Positions 17,835 to 26,179 of a stretch of DNA of 64,000 bases are shown here, piece after piece. Position 1 is the first letter of the stretch. Each line of letters begins with the position of its first letter. Source of the stretch: Oceanobacillus alkalisoli (lineage in GTDB: Bacteria; Bacillota; Bacilli; Bacillales; Amphibacillaceae); the NCBI RefSeq assembly GCF_021556485.1, contig NZ_JAKGBW010000006.1, forward strand, positions 62,001-126,000, read 5' to 3'. The translations under genes were made by a program, and so were the position numbers. Below the pieces are notes generated by a model, which was not told the DNA's origin, made no database searches, and worked only from the letters and a program-made list of their open reading frames with translations.

Positions 17835-18178
17835 AAAAAATCAGACGGCTGTTGGTACAGCTCCACGGGAATTTCACCCCTGCAAGTATTGCTTCCAGCC
17901 CTACTCATTGCCTGCGACGCTTCCAACGCTCGAACAATGACGATAGGGGAGTATCACTATCCTGCTGATGGGTTATCGCCAGCAATCCACCACGATTGCA
18001 TTAAACAAAGTATGTTTCGCTCGTTCGTTTTGGAAGTCTTGGCGTACTTGTCAGGTGGCTTATCATCAACAGAACGTATCTGATTTTTGTTTATACTGCA
18101 CGGTGTTATCTTCCGTGCTTTCTTTGTCAATGAACAAAATTAAAATGAAGAAAATAATATAGTGAAAGGGGAATGACA
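17835..18178 (-). ncRNA. Structured RNA-like element, copy 3 (in the ICE)
   Basis: Lies between orf8 and xis on the minus strand. Stems seen: GCACGG/CCGTGC, ATCAG/TTGAT (G-U), GCAATC/GATTGC, GATAG/CTATC, GCTG/CAGC and the closing AAAAATCAGA/TCTGATTTTT. Copies 1 and 2 differ in some stem bases yet keep pairing (GATAG/CTATC here, GATAA/TTATC in copy 1; GCAATC here, GTAATC in copy 2). It could act in xis/int leader control, or as a structured single-stranded DNA in transfer. Confidence 0.65.
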
Positions 18179-18191
18179 ACTATTTTTCTAC

Positions 18192-18452
18192 TCAAACTTT
18201 GAAAGCCAAAACGGACTGCATGAGCTTTGAGTGCAAGCGATCACGTACATCCTCATCTATGCCCCAATAAGTGTTTCCACGCTCATCACGAAGCTTGCGC
18301 ATAGATAGACTTGCCACGTAACTTCCATAATGCTGGACAACTATTTTCATTGCTTCTGGTTCACCCTTGTTTGCAGCTAAAATAATTGGATACGGCAACA
18401 AGCCACACTCGTTGTTTTCTGTGTTGGTATTAGCCATCCCATTCATCTGCAT
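18192..18452 (-). CDS. orf8: Tn916 Orf8-like small protein (helix-turn-helix-like)
   Basis: 86 residues, strongly resembling Orf8 of Tn916: L-P-Y-P-I-I-L-A-A-N-K-G, then S-L-S-M-R-K-L-R-D-E-R-G. In the family it is described as a helix-turn-helix-containing conjugal-transposon protein acting with Orf7. It overlaps orf7 by 23 bp. Two ATGs compete: 18452 and 18446. GGAGGTGC gives better spacing for 18446, so the first two residues are uncertain. A broken copy is at 13990 and a relic at about 26040-26176. Confidence 0.85.
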   Translation of the reverse strand: MQMNGMANTNTENNECGLLPYPIILAANKGEPEAMKIVVQHYGSYVASLSMRKLRDERGNTYWGIDEDVRDRLHSKLMQSVLAFKV

Positions 18453-18864
18453 GCACCTCCAAAAACTGTTTTAACAGTTCAAAAGAGCTTGTCCGCCTAT
18501 ACTGCACGGTGCTGCGTGGAATATTGAGTAGTTGGCTGATTTCCACATCAGACATGTTAAAGAAGTAGTATAGTAGGACGGCGGTTCGCTTCTCATCTGG
18601 CAAGGTATGCATCGCTTTGGCAAGAAGTTTAGGAGTAATTCTCTTTCCTGCTACTTGAAAACCTTGTGTTTCCTCACCTTCATAATGCTGGTCTAAAGTA
18701 TAGAGTTGATTTTCTTCCTGTGGCGTGAGATCGGAAAAGGTCACTTCTTGTGACTGTCGTTGCCGCCTTTGGTTATAGGCATTAATTGCTTCATTCTTCA
18801 ACACCTTTTTACAAAAGCCATTAAAAGCACATCGCACTTGCCATTGGGTACGAGTAGGTTCCAT
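18430..18864 (-). CDS. orf7: Sigma-70-like regulator, Tn916 Orf7 family
   Basis: 144 residues. The C-terminal half (about 90-140) is a sigma region 4-like helix-turn-helix: L-P-D-E-K-R-T-A-V, M-S-D-V-E-I-S-Q-L-L-N and R-S-T-V-Q-Y-R-R. In Tn916, Orf7 and Orf8 are thought to drive expression leading through xis, int and the transfer genes. GGGAGGTGAACAA precedes the ATG. A terminator-like hairpin lies about 130 bp upstream, so transcription may start between the two or read through from cargo. Confidence 0.85.
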   Translation of the reverse strand: MEPTRTQWQVRCAFNGFCKKVLKNEAINAYNQRRQRQSQEVTFSDLTPQEENQLYTLDQHYEGEETQGFQVAGKRITPKLLAKAMHTLPDEKRTAVLLYYFFNMSDVEISQLLNIPRSTVQYRRTSSFELLKQFLEVHADEWDG

Positions 18865-18996
18865 TTGTTCACCTCCCTTCGCAACCGCAAAGGCGAGTGA
18901 TGATTTCCCCCTTCATAGCCCTCAACAAGCGCTTTTTCTAAATGCCGAAAATAGAAGCAATTTTTTCGAAAAAATATTGACGTAAATGAAAAAAAG

Positions 18997-19021
18997 CTCA
19001 ACTAGTTTTAAGTCAGTTGAG
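18997..19021 (-). terminator. Terminator upstream of orf7
   Basis: On the minus strand CTCAACT and AGTTGAG form a stem followed by CTTTTTTTC. It would end transcripts coming from the cargo side before orf7, or act as an attenuator. Confidence 0.7.
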
Positions 19022-19462
19022 AAAAAATTGGATGTTATCAGATAATTTATTATGTAAATAGATTGCAACCGTAATAATCTCTAGAACTATAAGTCCTTTT
19101 AAATCAGAATATGTATAAACAAACACGAAAACATACTCTTTTTTTGCTTTTTCGTTAAATAAAATGAGCTTAATTCACCTATCTAATCTTGCTTTTAGTA
19201 GGGCAACAACGGATTTTGAAGTATTTAATTTTCAATATTGCTGCTTGTATATTAGCATTTATATAGATTATTAATTCCAAAGAGATAACCATTTTAATGG
19301 TGGGTTGGTGAGCCCTCGTGATTATTGAGAATTGAATTAACCTACTTGTGGTACGATTCACTGTACAGTATCAAAACACAAAACATCATCGAACTACAAA
19401 AAGATATTTATCAACATAGATGAATGGGCCACTCCTTACTCTGAAGTGGCTCTTATTTTTGT
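19022..19462 (+). terminator. AT-rich gap; hairpin at 19428-19456
   Basis: No gene recognised. Near the MFS gene end, GCCACT and AGTGGC form a stem followed on the plus strand by TCTTATTTTTG. It lies just past the MFS stop codon but its T-run faces the plus strand, so its role for the minus-strand gene is uncertain. Confidence 0.45.
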
Positions 19463-20860
19463 TTATTCAACTTTCTCCCTTAAGAATTTTTTGACCTTAG
19501 CCTTTTTACGCCCAAATTGTACATAATAAAATGTGACCGTCACAACAACTAGAATGGCTAGTGCTAGAAAAATGTTGCTATATATAAAAGAAGCGCTATT
19601 TTGATTTAGCGGATTTAAGCGAATGGCCGATGTGCCAAAATCAAGTACCTTGCCGATCGCAGCTGTTGATACAGCTGCTGAAATAAAAGTGATCATGGTA
19701 AACAACCCCATCCCTACTCCCGCATATTTTCTTGATAGCGTTTGTGAAACAGTGTTCGACATAGCGATTAGCATGAACGACTGACCTAAGACAGCAAAAA
19801 TAAGAAAGATTGCAATAAGGACTGGCGACATGCCGACGACTGAAGACAAACAGATAAAACCGATAATAAGAAGTGTTGCTGCAGTATACACAAGAAACGG
19901 ATTTCCCTTTTCATCAGCCAACTGTCCTCCCCTCCGTCCCAATAATGCAGCCACAAGGGCTGCCGGCGACATAACAATTCCAATGAAAGCCGCTGACAAT
20001 TGGTTTATAGAAGAGAGTAACTGAGGTGTAATAAATGGAATAGCAAAGCTAACTCCAATCATTACGAAAGCAATGATAAGACTGAATGAAAACGATTTGT
20101 TTCGAAATATAGCCGGATCTATAAATGGCGCTGAAGCGTAGAAAATACGTAATAAGAACAAAATAAAGAAAATGGTCCCAGTCGTAACAAACCATATATT
20201 CCCATTTGTTAAAGCCAGTAACAGGGTGGCTACTGTACCTGCCAAAAGTGTTCCGCCGATAAAATCCATTTTGCCGGCACTCCGCTTTTCATCATTTAAA
20301 TATTTACGATACATTGGCAACGTCAGCAACGATAGAAGGGAAACAACAAATAAAACTCTCCAGTTCCACGTACTGCTTGTCACCCCGGCAATAATCGGAC
20401 CTAATGCCGAACCTAGCGCGAACCCGATTGCAACGGTACCCAAAGCACGTCCACGCTTTTCGGGTGAAAAGTAACGGACCGGAACGATCATTGAAATCGC
20501 AGGAATGACCGATGCACCAGCTGCCTGTACAATTCGTCCCACAATAAGCATCCAAAATTTAATAGCCACCAAACCAACAACTGATCCAATTGCAAAAATT
20601 AATAGACCAAAGGTCAACAAATTCTTTAAACTATATGTGTCTGACAATTTTCCATAAGTTACCGAACCAATTGCATAGACAATCATATAACTCGTGACGA
20701 TCCAGCCTGCTTGTGATAGTGAAAGCTGAAACTGTTTACTGATATCTGGAAGTACAACATTAAACATGGTTAAATTCATGACGGCGATAATGAGCGTAAA
20801 GACAAGAACGCCTAATAACAACTCTTCATTATTCCTTTGAATTCTATGATTGGTTTGCAT
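19463..20860 (-). CDS. MFS drug-type efflux transporter (DHA2-like)
   Basis: 465 residues with about 14 membrane segments. It has N-V-V-L-P-D-I near the first helix, G-S-V-T-Y-G-K-L-S-D-T-Y (MFS loop 2-3) and an R-I-V-Q-A-A-G-A-S helix-4 region with the G-S-A-L-G-P-I-I-A-G antiporter motif in helix 5, as in EmrB/QacA-type exporters. The ATG at 20860 follows GAGGTG. It sits behind a SnoaL-like gene and a divergent TetR gene, which suggests regulated export or detoxification. The substrate is unknown. Confidence 0.85.
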   Translation of the reverse strand: MQTNHRIQRNNEELLLGVLVFTLIIAVMNLTMFNVVLPDISKQFQLSLSQAGWIVTSYMIVYAIGSVTYGKLSDTYSLKNLLTFGLLIFAIGSVVGLVAIKFWMLIVGRIVQAAGASVIPAISMIVPVRYFSPEKRGRALGTVAIGFALGSALGPIIAGVTSSTWNWRVLFVVSLLSLLTLPMYRKYLNDEKRSAGKMDFIGGTLLAGTVATLLLALTNGNIWFVTTGTIFFILFLLRIFYASAPFIDPAIFRNKSFSFSLIIAFVMIGVSFAIPFITPQLLSSINQLSAAFIGIVMSPAALVAALLGRRGGQLADEKGNPFLVYTAATLLIIGFICLSSVVGMSPVLIAIFLIFAVLGQSFMLIAMSNTVSQTLSRKYAGVGMGLFTMITFISAAVSTAAIGKVLDFGTSAIRLNPLNQNSASFIYSNIFLALAILVVVTVTFYYVQFGRKKAKVKKFLREKVE

Positions 20861-20956
20861 TAAGAGACACCTCATTTCTTTAGTTAAGCATTGTTGAAGC
20901 AACGCTCTTTTATTTCTTTGATGATTAATTTATCGCTCAGATATGTCTGTGATACG

Positions 20957-20992
20957 AAAAACATCGCCGTCATTTAATGTGGCGATGTTTTT
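20957..20992. terminator. Bidirectional terminator between the SnoaL-like and MFS genes
   Basis: AAAAACATCGCC and GGCGATGTTTTT form a perfect 12-bp stem with a 12-nt loop, a strong intrinsic terminator on either strand. The MFS gene therefore probably has its own promoter or depends on read-through. Confidence 0.8.
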
Positions 20993-21014
20993 CTGCGATT
21001 CCGCTAGACAAACT

Positions 21015-21794
21015 TCAAAATCTACTGTTCGAATTTTTTCGCTCCTCTTCCGGCAATATGGTTTCGATTACGTCCCAATGCTCGGCGATTTTTCCATCCT
21101 CTACGCGGAACAAATCATAGAAAGCAGTTTGTTGACCATTAAATATACCTTCACTCACCACAAGAACAAAATCACCTTGTCCGATAATCTGATGAACTTG
21201 AGTGTATTGAAATTTAATACCTTTCTCCTCGAGCTCCTGCATTGCAGCGTGAAGACCGGAAAGGCCATCTGCAATATGTGGACTATGCTGAATGTAGTTA
21301 TCCCCATCAAAGTAAGAGGTAAGCAGATCTAGGTTCTTCCCAATTAAGATATTCTCCACAAAACTTTTAACATATTCTTTGTTTACATCAGTCTTGTCTA
21401 TATCCTTAATTGTGGTCGGTCCATCAATCATCGTATGATTGCTTGGTGTCTTTTCTACCTTTTCTTGCAAATTATCCCAATGTTCAATGATCAGTCCATT
21501 CTCAAAACGAAATATATCAAAAACGATTTTGGGGCCGAAAAAATCATATTCAGAATGAAGTGCAACATAATTTCCGTCGACTAACGCACGCTTAACACTT
21601 ACCTTTGTACCTATTTCCTTTAAATGATCAAGTGCGCCAAGCATGGCATCACGACCATCGAGTAAGGACTGATTGTGCTGAATATATTTGTCTGGATTAA
21701 TATAAGCTGTAATAGCTTCAGGATTACCGTTCTCTAAACTTTCTATGACTGCGATTGCTTTAAGAACAAGCTCATTTTTAGTATTTATTGTCAT
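21015..21794 (-). CDS. Tandem SnoaL-like (NTF2-fold) protein
   Basis: 259 residues made of two similar halves (about 10-130 and 140-255). Each has Y-I-Q-H-(N/S), a D-G-x-x-x-x-x-A segment and E-H-W-D near its end, the hallmarks of SnoaL-like polyketide-cyclase/aldol-type proteins of the NTF2 superfamily. The His and Asp pairs are present in both halves, so both could be active. It is divergent from tetR across a long perfect palindrome, and likely derepressed by the same ligand. The reaction is unknown. Confidence 0.75.
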   Translation of the reverse strand: MTINTKNELVLKAIAVIESLENGNPEAITAYINPDKYIQHNQSLLDGRDAMLGALDHLKEIGTKVSVKRALVDGNYVALHSEYDFFGPKIVFDIFRFENGLIIEHWDNLQEKVEKTPSNHTMIDGPTTIKDIDKTDVNKEYVKSFVENILIGKNLDLLTSYFDGDNYIQHSPHIADGLSGLHAAMQELEEKGIKFQYTQVHQIIGQGDFVLVVSEGIFNGQQTAFYDLFRVEDGKIAEHWDVIETILPEEERKNSNSRF

Positions 21795-21911
21795 TTCAAA
21801 AACCTCCGTATTTATTAAATTTCACATTATTTAAGTTAGATAAGTATAATCCCTGATTGACCAATTCCTAACTATTAACTTTTACTTTATTTCCCCTCCT
21901 TCAAATTTATA

Positions 21912-21958
21912 GGCATTAGATAAATAATGAACAATATGTTGTTTATTTATCTAATGCC
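21912..21958. promoter_or_regulatory. 47-bp palindromic operator
   Basis: GGCATTAGATAAATAA (21912-21927) and its exact reverse complement (21943-21958) flank a nearly palindromic centre (AACAATATGTTGTT). It lies between the divergent SnoaL-like gene and tetR and is probably the binding site of that regulator. Confidence 0.75.
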
Positions 21959-22079
21959 CATTATAATAAGAGGAAATACCATATACAATATCCAATATTT
22001 TTGTTTTTGATGGATAACATACAATTCGTAGAAATTTGTCGCTTAACGATCTAAATTTTTTTTGAGAGGGGACGAAAAA

Positions 22080-22685
22080 ATGAATAAGAAAACCGATCTA
22101 AGGGTATTGCGGACGAACCAATCGATTCGAAAGGCATTTTATGAACTTATTCAGGAAAAAGGCTATGAAGCCATAACGATCCAGGATATTGCCGATCGCG
22201 CAATGATCAATCGAAACACTTTCTATCTCCATTACCAAGATAAGCCTGATTTATTAGATAGATGTGTGGAAGAGTTATTGGAGGAAATAAAAAACGCCAT
22301 CGTTCAATGTCCTATCAGCATGAGACCTTTTAGTATTTCTACACTTGAGACCGTCATGCAGACTATATTGGAACACATTTCGCATAATACCTCTTATTAT
22401 CAAGCGATGTTAGTTGGAGAGAATAAAATTTATTTGTTTCAGTCAAAAATGGAGAAGATTATTAAAGATAAGTTAAATGAGGGCTGGACTTCTTCTCATG
22501 GGAAATCTACTTTAAAAATATCGAAAGAATTGCTACTCGAATATCTCGTATCAGCTTTTATGGGGGTCATCATTTGGTGGATCAAAAACGATTTGCCCCT
22601 TCCTGTGGAAGAAGTTTCATCACAATTTAGTAAAATCGTTGCCTATGGACACTTCAAAGCTGCTGGAATTACCGTCGAAGAATAA
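22080..22685 (+). CDS. TetR/AcrR family regulator
   Basis: 201 residues. The helix-turn-helix (about 12-55) reads I-T-I-Q-D-I-A-D-R-A-M-I-N-R-N-T-F-Y-L-H-Y, the version typical of TetR proteins with a TetR_C_11-type ligand domain. The ATG at 22080 follows GAGAGGGGACG; a TTG 18 bp upstream is less likely. It probably controls the divergent SnoaL-like gene and perhaps the MFS gene through the 47-bp palindrome. Confidence 0.88.
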   Translation: MNKKTDLRVLRTNQSIRKAFYELIQEKGYEAITIQDIADRAMINRNTFYLHYQDKPDLLDRCVEELLEEIKNAIVQCPISMRPFSISTLETVMQTILEHISHNTSYYQAMLVGENKIYLFQSKMEKIIKDKLNEGWTSSHGKSTLKISKELLLEYLVSAFMGVIIWWIKNDLPLPVEEVSSQFSKIVAYGHFKAAGITVEE

Positions 22686-23150
22686 AATTAGTAAGAAAGA
22701 AATAGCCTAAGTACTGAGTATAAATATTTTGCCGTATAGAAATATACTAGCGATAAACCATGTTGGAACTGAGCTCATTGGTAATTACTCGCTAATTCCA
22801 GTTAACTCGATGGATGTAAGCAACACGCGGCCCGCAACATCAAAAGCGACATGAACGCCCTGTTTACTTATCAACTGAATATTGCAGATGAATTGAGCCA
22901 CATGTGCGTACTTTTGAGCCGGTCATTGCGGAAAAAAGAGCCACCTCTTGCGGACTGGAGAGCCATCACGATAAATAGAATAACCTCTTGTGTAATGAAA
23001 GCTGCATGTAAACAGGGCATGACACTATTATACAGGAGGTTTTTTTATGGTTAATTGCCGTAAAATAAAGATCCTTTTAGTGTTGCTGTATTAAAACGAA
23101 TAATTTAAAATATATTTTGCATAAAGATGTAGTTTTATTTTATCAATAAA
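22686..23150. other. Gap between tetR and the cargo terminator
   Basis: No gene recognised. An 11-bp inverted repeat GCCCTGTTTAC (22857-22867) / GTAAACAGGGC (23008-23018) brackets a 140-bp stretch of higher GC than its surroundings, perhaps a remnant of a mobile sequence. The short frame between them has no family resemblance and is not called. Confidence 0.4.
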
Positions 23151-23204
23151 AAAACTAAACGGCGAAGCAAGAGCCGTATGCTCTCTCACTTGCACAGTTT
23201 AGTT
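23151..23204 (-). terminator. Terminator of the two-gene cargo module
   Basis: AAACTAAAC (23151-23159) pairs with GTTTAGTTT (23196-23204), with further pairing inside. On the minus strand it is followed by TTTTTTTATTG, about 80 bp after the stop of the last gene. Confidence 0.75.
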
Positions 23205-23280
23205 TACAATCCCTAATAATTAAATGCTGTATTTGAGGATCAATAAATCTTCTTTTTTCATAAAAAATCATTCAAAAATG

Positions 23281-24219
23281 CTAACCAAATTTTGAATTCC
23301 ACAGTTCAATGATGTTGGTAAATTTGTTCAGATTATATAAACTTTGAACTTTTTCAACATAGTCTTGTAAGATTTTCTTACTTTCTTCATCATCACAAGG
23401 TATTGATTGTAAAGTGTGAAGATATCTTTCTACTTTTTTGATTTTCTCCAAATACTCTATATGATCAAAGATCTCTTCTTTTTGAACATTTCTATTTTCA
23501 TCAATCTGTGCTTTTAATTTTTCTTGTTCTTTAGCAAGTTTCTCAGTTTCATGACGAGCTCTTATTAATTCTTGTTCCGCTTCACTTTTTCTTCTTTCTT
23601 CACGCTTTTTATCTCGTATCAACAGGTATTCTATCCTTAAATCTAAAAAAATCGCTTCAAGCTGATTGAGCAAACTTTTCTGTTCATCAGTAAAAATTAA
23701 CTTCTTTTTATTTTCTAAATTTATTAATTCAAGTTGTAAGGATCCTGAATAGTTTTTTCTATATATCGGTTGCATAGTCCCTTCTGTGTTTCCTCTTAAT
23801 TTTCTCTCAAAGAGCAGTATTTTCCAACTTACGTAAGGTAATTGCAATTCAGTATTATAATCCTTTTCATATCCGACGTAAACTTGTCCTCCTAACAATT
23901 CAATGCCTGTTAGCAACCTATTAACAAACGTATATGCTAATTTTCTTTTTAAAGGAGAAACATGTATGTCTAAAATTGTTTTATCTTGAATATCCTCATA
24001 ATTGACTTTTTGCTTCTCTTCGAATTGCAAACTAAATGGAAGTTCTTCAATATAGCTATATTTTTCATTTTGTTCTCTCTTTTTTTCGATTTGATCGTAT
24101 TCAAGAATTAAAGCATGCAAATTTGTAGACTTAATTGATTTTAGCGACCTTACCCACTGAGTAAACTCTTTTTCATTATCTATATTATCAAGGTTATACT
24201 TCCGGGTATTATCAGTCAT
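23281..24219 (-). CDS. Unrecognised cargo protein with C-terminal coiled coil
   Basis: 312 residues. A central globular part (about 90-200) contains R-K-L-A-Y-T-F-V-N-R-L-L and G-I-E-L-L-G-G-Q-V-Y-V. A highly charged Lys/Glu/Arg coiled coil follows at about 205-265. The layout (a central alpha-beta part with y-x-G-x-L-x-L, then a charged helix) resembles a family of uncharacterised proteobacterial proteins, from memory only. The start overlaps the upstream 545-residue gene by 8 bp, so the two are translationally coupled and probably form a complex. No signal or membrane segment. Location in ICE cargo near an Avs-like gene suggests defence, but that is inference. Confidence 0.7.
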   Translation of the reverse strand: MTDNTRKYNLDNIDNEKEFTQWVRSLKSIKSTNLHALILEYDQIEKKREQNEKYSYIEELPFSLQFEEKQKVNYEDIQDKTILDIHVSPLKRKLAYTFVNRLLTGIELLGGQVYVGYEKDYNTELQLPYVSWKILLFERKLRGNTEGTMQPIYRKNYSGSLQLELINLENKKKLIFTDEQKSLLNQLEAIFLDLRIEYLLIRDKKREERRKSEAEQELIRARHETEKLAKEQEKLKAQIDENRNVQKEEIFDHIEYLEKIKKVERYLHTLQSIPCDDEESKKILQDYVEKVQSLYNLNKFTNIIELWNSKFG

Positions 24220-25849
24220 TGTTTACACCACTTTCAAATTCACATCCACATTTATATAAAGTATCTACAAGCTTTTCCAGATCTTCTTCCGATTTTACTT
24301 TTTCAGGAATTAACAGTTTAGGTGTGGTACCTTGTAATATTGTTGACAGACCTAGCATAAAATCCGAAAATGACGGATAGGAATTGCGATCAATCTTATA
24401 ACCTCGTTCAGTAAAACCATATATTTTTCCCCATTCATCAATCTTATTTATATGAAATCCTATAAAACTCTTAGGTTTTGAAGCAAGAGAATTAATTAAA
24501 TCTTCCATTCCTTTTTTTAGTACATTACGATTATTTGTGTCTACAAGGTCAATGATTATTTTTAATTTTAATTTCATTTTTTCAACGACATGATGTAGTT
24601 CCATGATATCATCCATATCATGAACCACTGGTTCTTTACTTGTTCGAATAGAATTGGTTTTGATAGCAATGGATATTTTCCCTAGTGTTTTTAAGTCCTT
24701 TTCAATCTCTAAATACTTATCTATTAATTCTTTCATACCAAAAACCGGAGATTTAAGTGGAGATCTAAATTCAATTAGTTTTGGTTTCCCATATTTTTCA
24801 ACTGTTTTCTTTATATTATTTACTACTTGAGCTTTTACAGAATTATTTGTCCAAATATTATCCGTTGTTTTTTCATTTAAAATAGAGATTATATATTGAT
24901 CCTTTTGTTTATTTTTTATTAATCCATTTTTTGATTCTATATACTCTATTCCACTTTGTATTTCTTCCGGATATTTTTGGCTTCCATTACTTATTGGTAC
25001 CAAAACTCTACGTTGTGTTTTCAAATCCACATTTCGAGTCTTCACACATAATTTTTCGTATTCTGGCCAATAAGACGTATCCTCCAGAACATCAAAAAGC
25101 CAAGAATACATCACCAACATCTCAAAATAATCTCTCTTCCCCTGCATAAAAGGTTTATCTTGATGTTTTTCGTACTCTTCTTCTATATCAAAAGGGTTGT
25201 CTTGATAACGATAATCATAACTATTAATATAATAATGTTCATCATACTGCCTAGAATATTTATGCTCTACATACTTATCCGACCATTTCCAGGCAATATT
25301 AAAAGCATAACTTGCTATGTTAACCCCGAATTCTCTATAAGAATCCATTACCCATTTTACAATATTATTATCTAATCCTTTCATTTCCGAACGATTTGGT
25401 TTTGAAATATTATATTTCCAATAATCTTTAACTGCTAGTACTACTTTGGAAAAGTCATCATCAGAAAGTTCGCAGTCCGATAATCTATGAGATACTTCTT
25501 TTGCAATCTCTAAAAATTCATTTTCCTTATAGAAAATATCAATGTCTTTTTGAGCATCACAAACTTTCTTTATAAAAGTATCTATTCTTTTTTTCTTATT
25601 TAAATAATATTCCTCAATGAAACCATGTGTATTTGGGTATTGGTTTATTAGCGTTTTTTTCGATTTTTCAATTGTCTGTTGAAGCTTAATTAATTCATAA
25701 TTATAATCTTCTGGATTCAGGTAGTCATTGAAATATTCAGAGACGAACTGAATAATCTTACCCATGTTATCCGAGTGTTTGGTAAAATCGAATTCATTTA
25801 TTTTCTCTTTTCTTTTTCGCATGGAAATATATTCTTCAATTTTAAGCAT
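24212..25849 (-). CDS. Unrecognised cargo protein, 545 residues
   Basis: AAAAGGATGG precedes the ATG. The N-terminal ~270 residues are helical, with an aromatic and acidic stretch near 205-235. The C-terminal part (about 340-520) alternates beta and alpha elements: L-I-E-F-R-S-P, I-S-I-A-I-K-T-N, I-I-I-D-L-V-D-T-N-N and F-I-G-F-H-I-N-K-I-D-E-W-G. This could be a TIM-barrel-like domain with possible Glu/Asp/His ligands at strand ends. No family was recognised with certainty. It is the first gene of a two-gene unit with the coiled-coil protein, ending at a strong terminator. Confidence 0.7.
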   Translation of the reverse strand: MLKIEEYISMRKRKEKINEFDFTKHSDNMGKIIQFVSEYFNDYLNPEDYNYELIKLQQTIEKSKKTLINQYPNTHGFIEEYYLNKKKRIDTFIKKVCDAQKDIDIFYKENEFLEIAKEVSHRLSDCELSDDDFSKVVLAVKDYWKYNISKPNRSEMKGLDNNIVKWVMDSYREFGVNIASYAFNIAWKWSDKYVEHKYSRQYDEHYYINSYDYRYQDNPFDIEEEYEKHQDKPFMQGKRDYFEMLVMYSWLFDVLEDTSYWPEYEKLCVKTRNVDLKTQRRVLVPISNGSQKYPEEIQSGIEYIESKNGLIKNKQKDQYIISILNEKTTDNIWTNNSVKAQVVNNIKKTVEKYGKPKLIEFRSPLKSPVFGMKELIDKYLEIEKDLKTLGKISIAIKTNSIRTSKEPVVHDMDDIMELHHVVEKMKLKLKIIIDLVDTNNRNVLKKGMEDLINSLASKPKSFIGFHINKIDEWGKIYGFTERGYKIDRNSYPSFSDFMLGLSTILQGTTPKLLIPEKVKSEEDLEKLVDTLYKCGCEFESGVNND

Positions 25850-25940
25850 ATTTATCCATCCTTTTTAGTAACCGCTTACATCATAATATCACAAAACTGA
25901 TTGCATCTATTGTAGTCAACTGGTATTGAAATATTTTTAG

Positions 25941-26176
25941 TATATTTTTGATTTACAACTTCACTGTGTTATCTTTCGTAAATTCTTTCTGAAAAACAAC
26001 TACATAATAAGCTAATAGAACGCCTTACTCTAATTTTTCAATCAAACTTCGAAAATTAAGACATCTTTCACAAGCTAAGAATATAAACAATCAAGTGGAT
26101 TTTCAGAAATACCCCAATAAGTATTTCTTTGCTCATCTCAGAGATTATGCATAGAAATACTTATCATGTAGTACTC
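25941..26176 (-). pseudogene. Relic of orf8 plus the start of the RNA-like element
   Basis: Not open, but on the minus strand 26040-26176 matches the 3' half of orf8 (CCCCAATAAGTATTTC against CCCCAATAAGTGTTTC in the intact copy, and the final codons CAAACTTC against CAAACTTT). 25941-25995 matches the 5' side of the RNA-like element (CACTGTGTTATCTTTCGT against CACGGTGTTATCTTCCGT). The order and spacing equal copy 3. It separates the Avs-like gene from the two-gene module and marks an earlier duplication of this segment. Confidence 0.7.
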
Positions 26177-26179
26177 AAC

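Noticed and set aside
18798-19001. Frame overlapping the orf7 leader
   Set aside because: Runs through the orf7 start and lacks its own start signals; its echo before the decayed orf8 reflects shared leader DNA.
22851-23054. 67-codon frame between tetR and the cargo terminator
   Set aside because: No ribosome binding site and no recognisable family; spans an inverted repeat.
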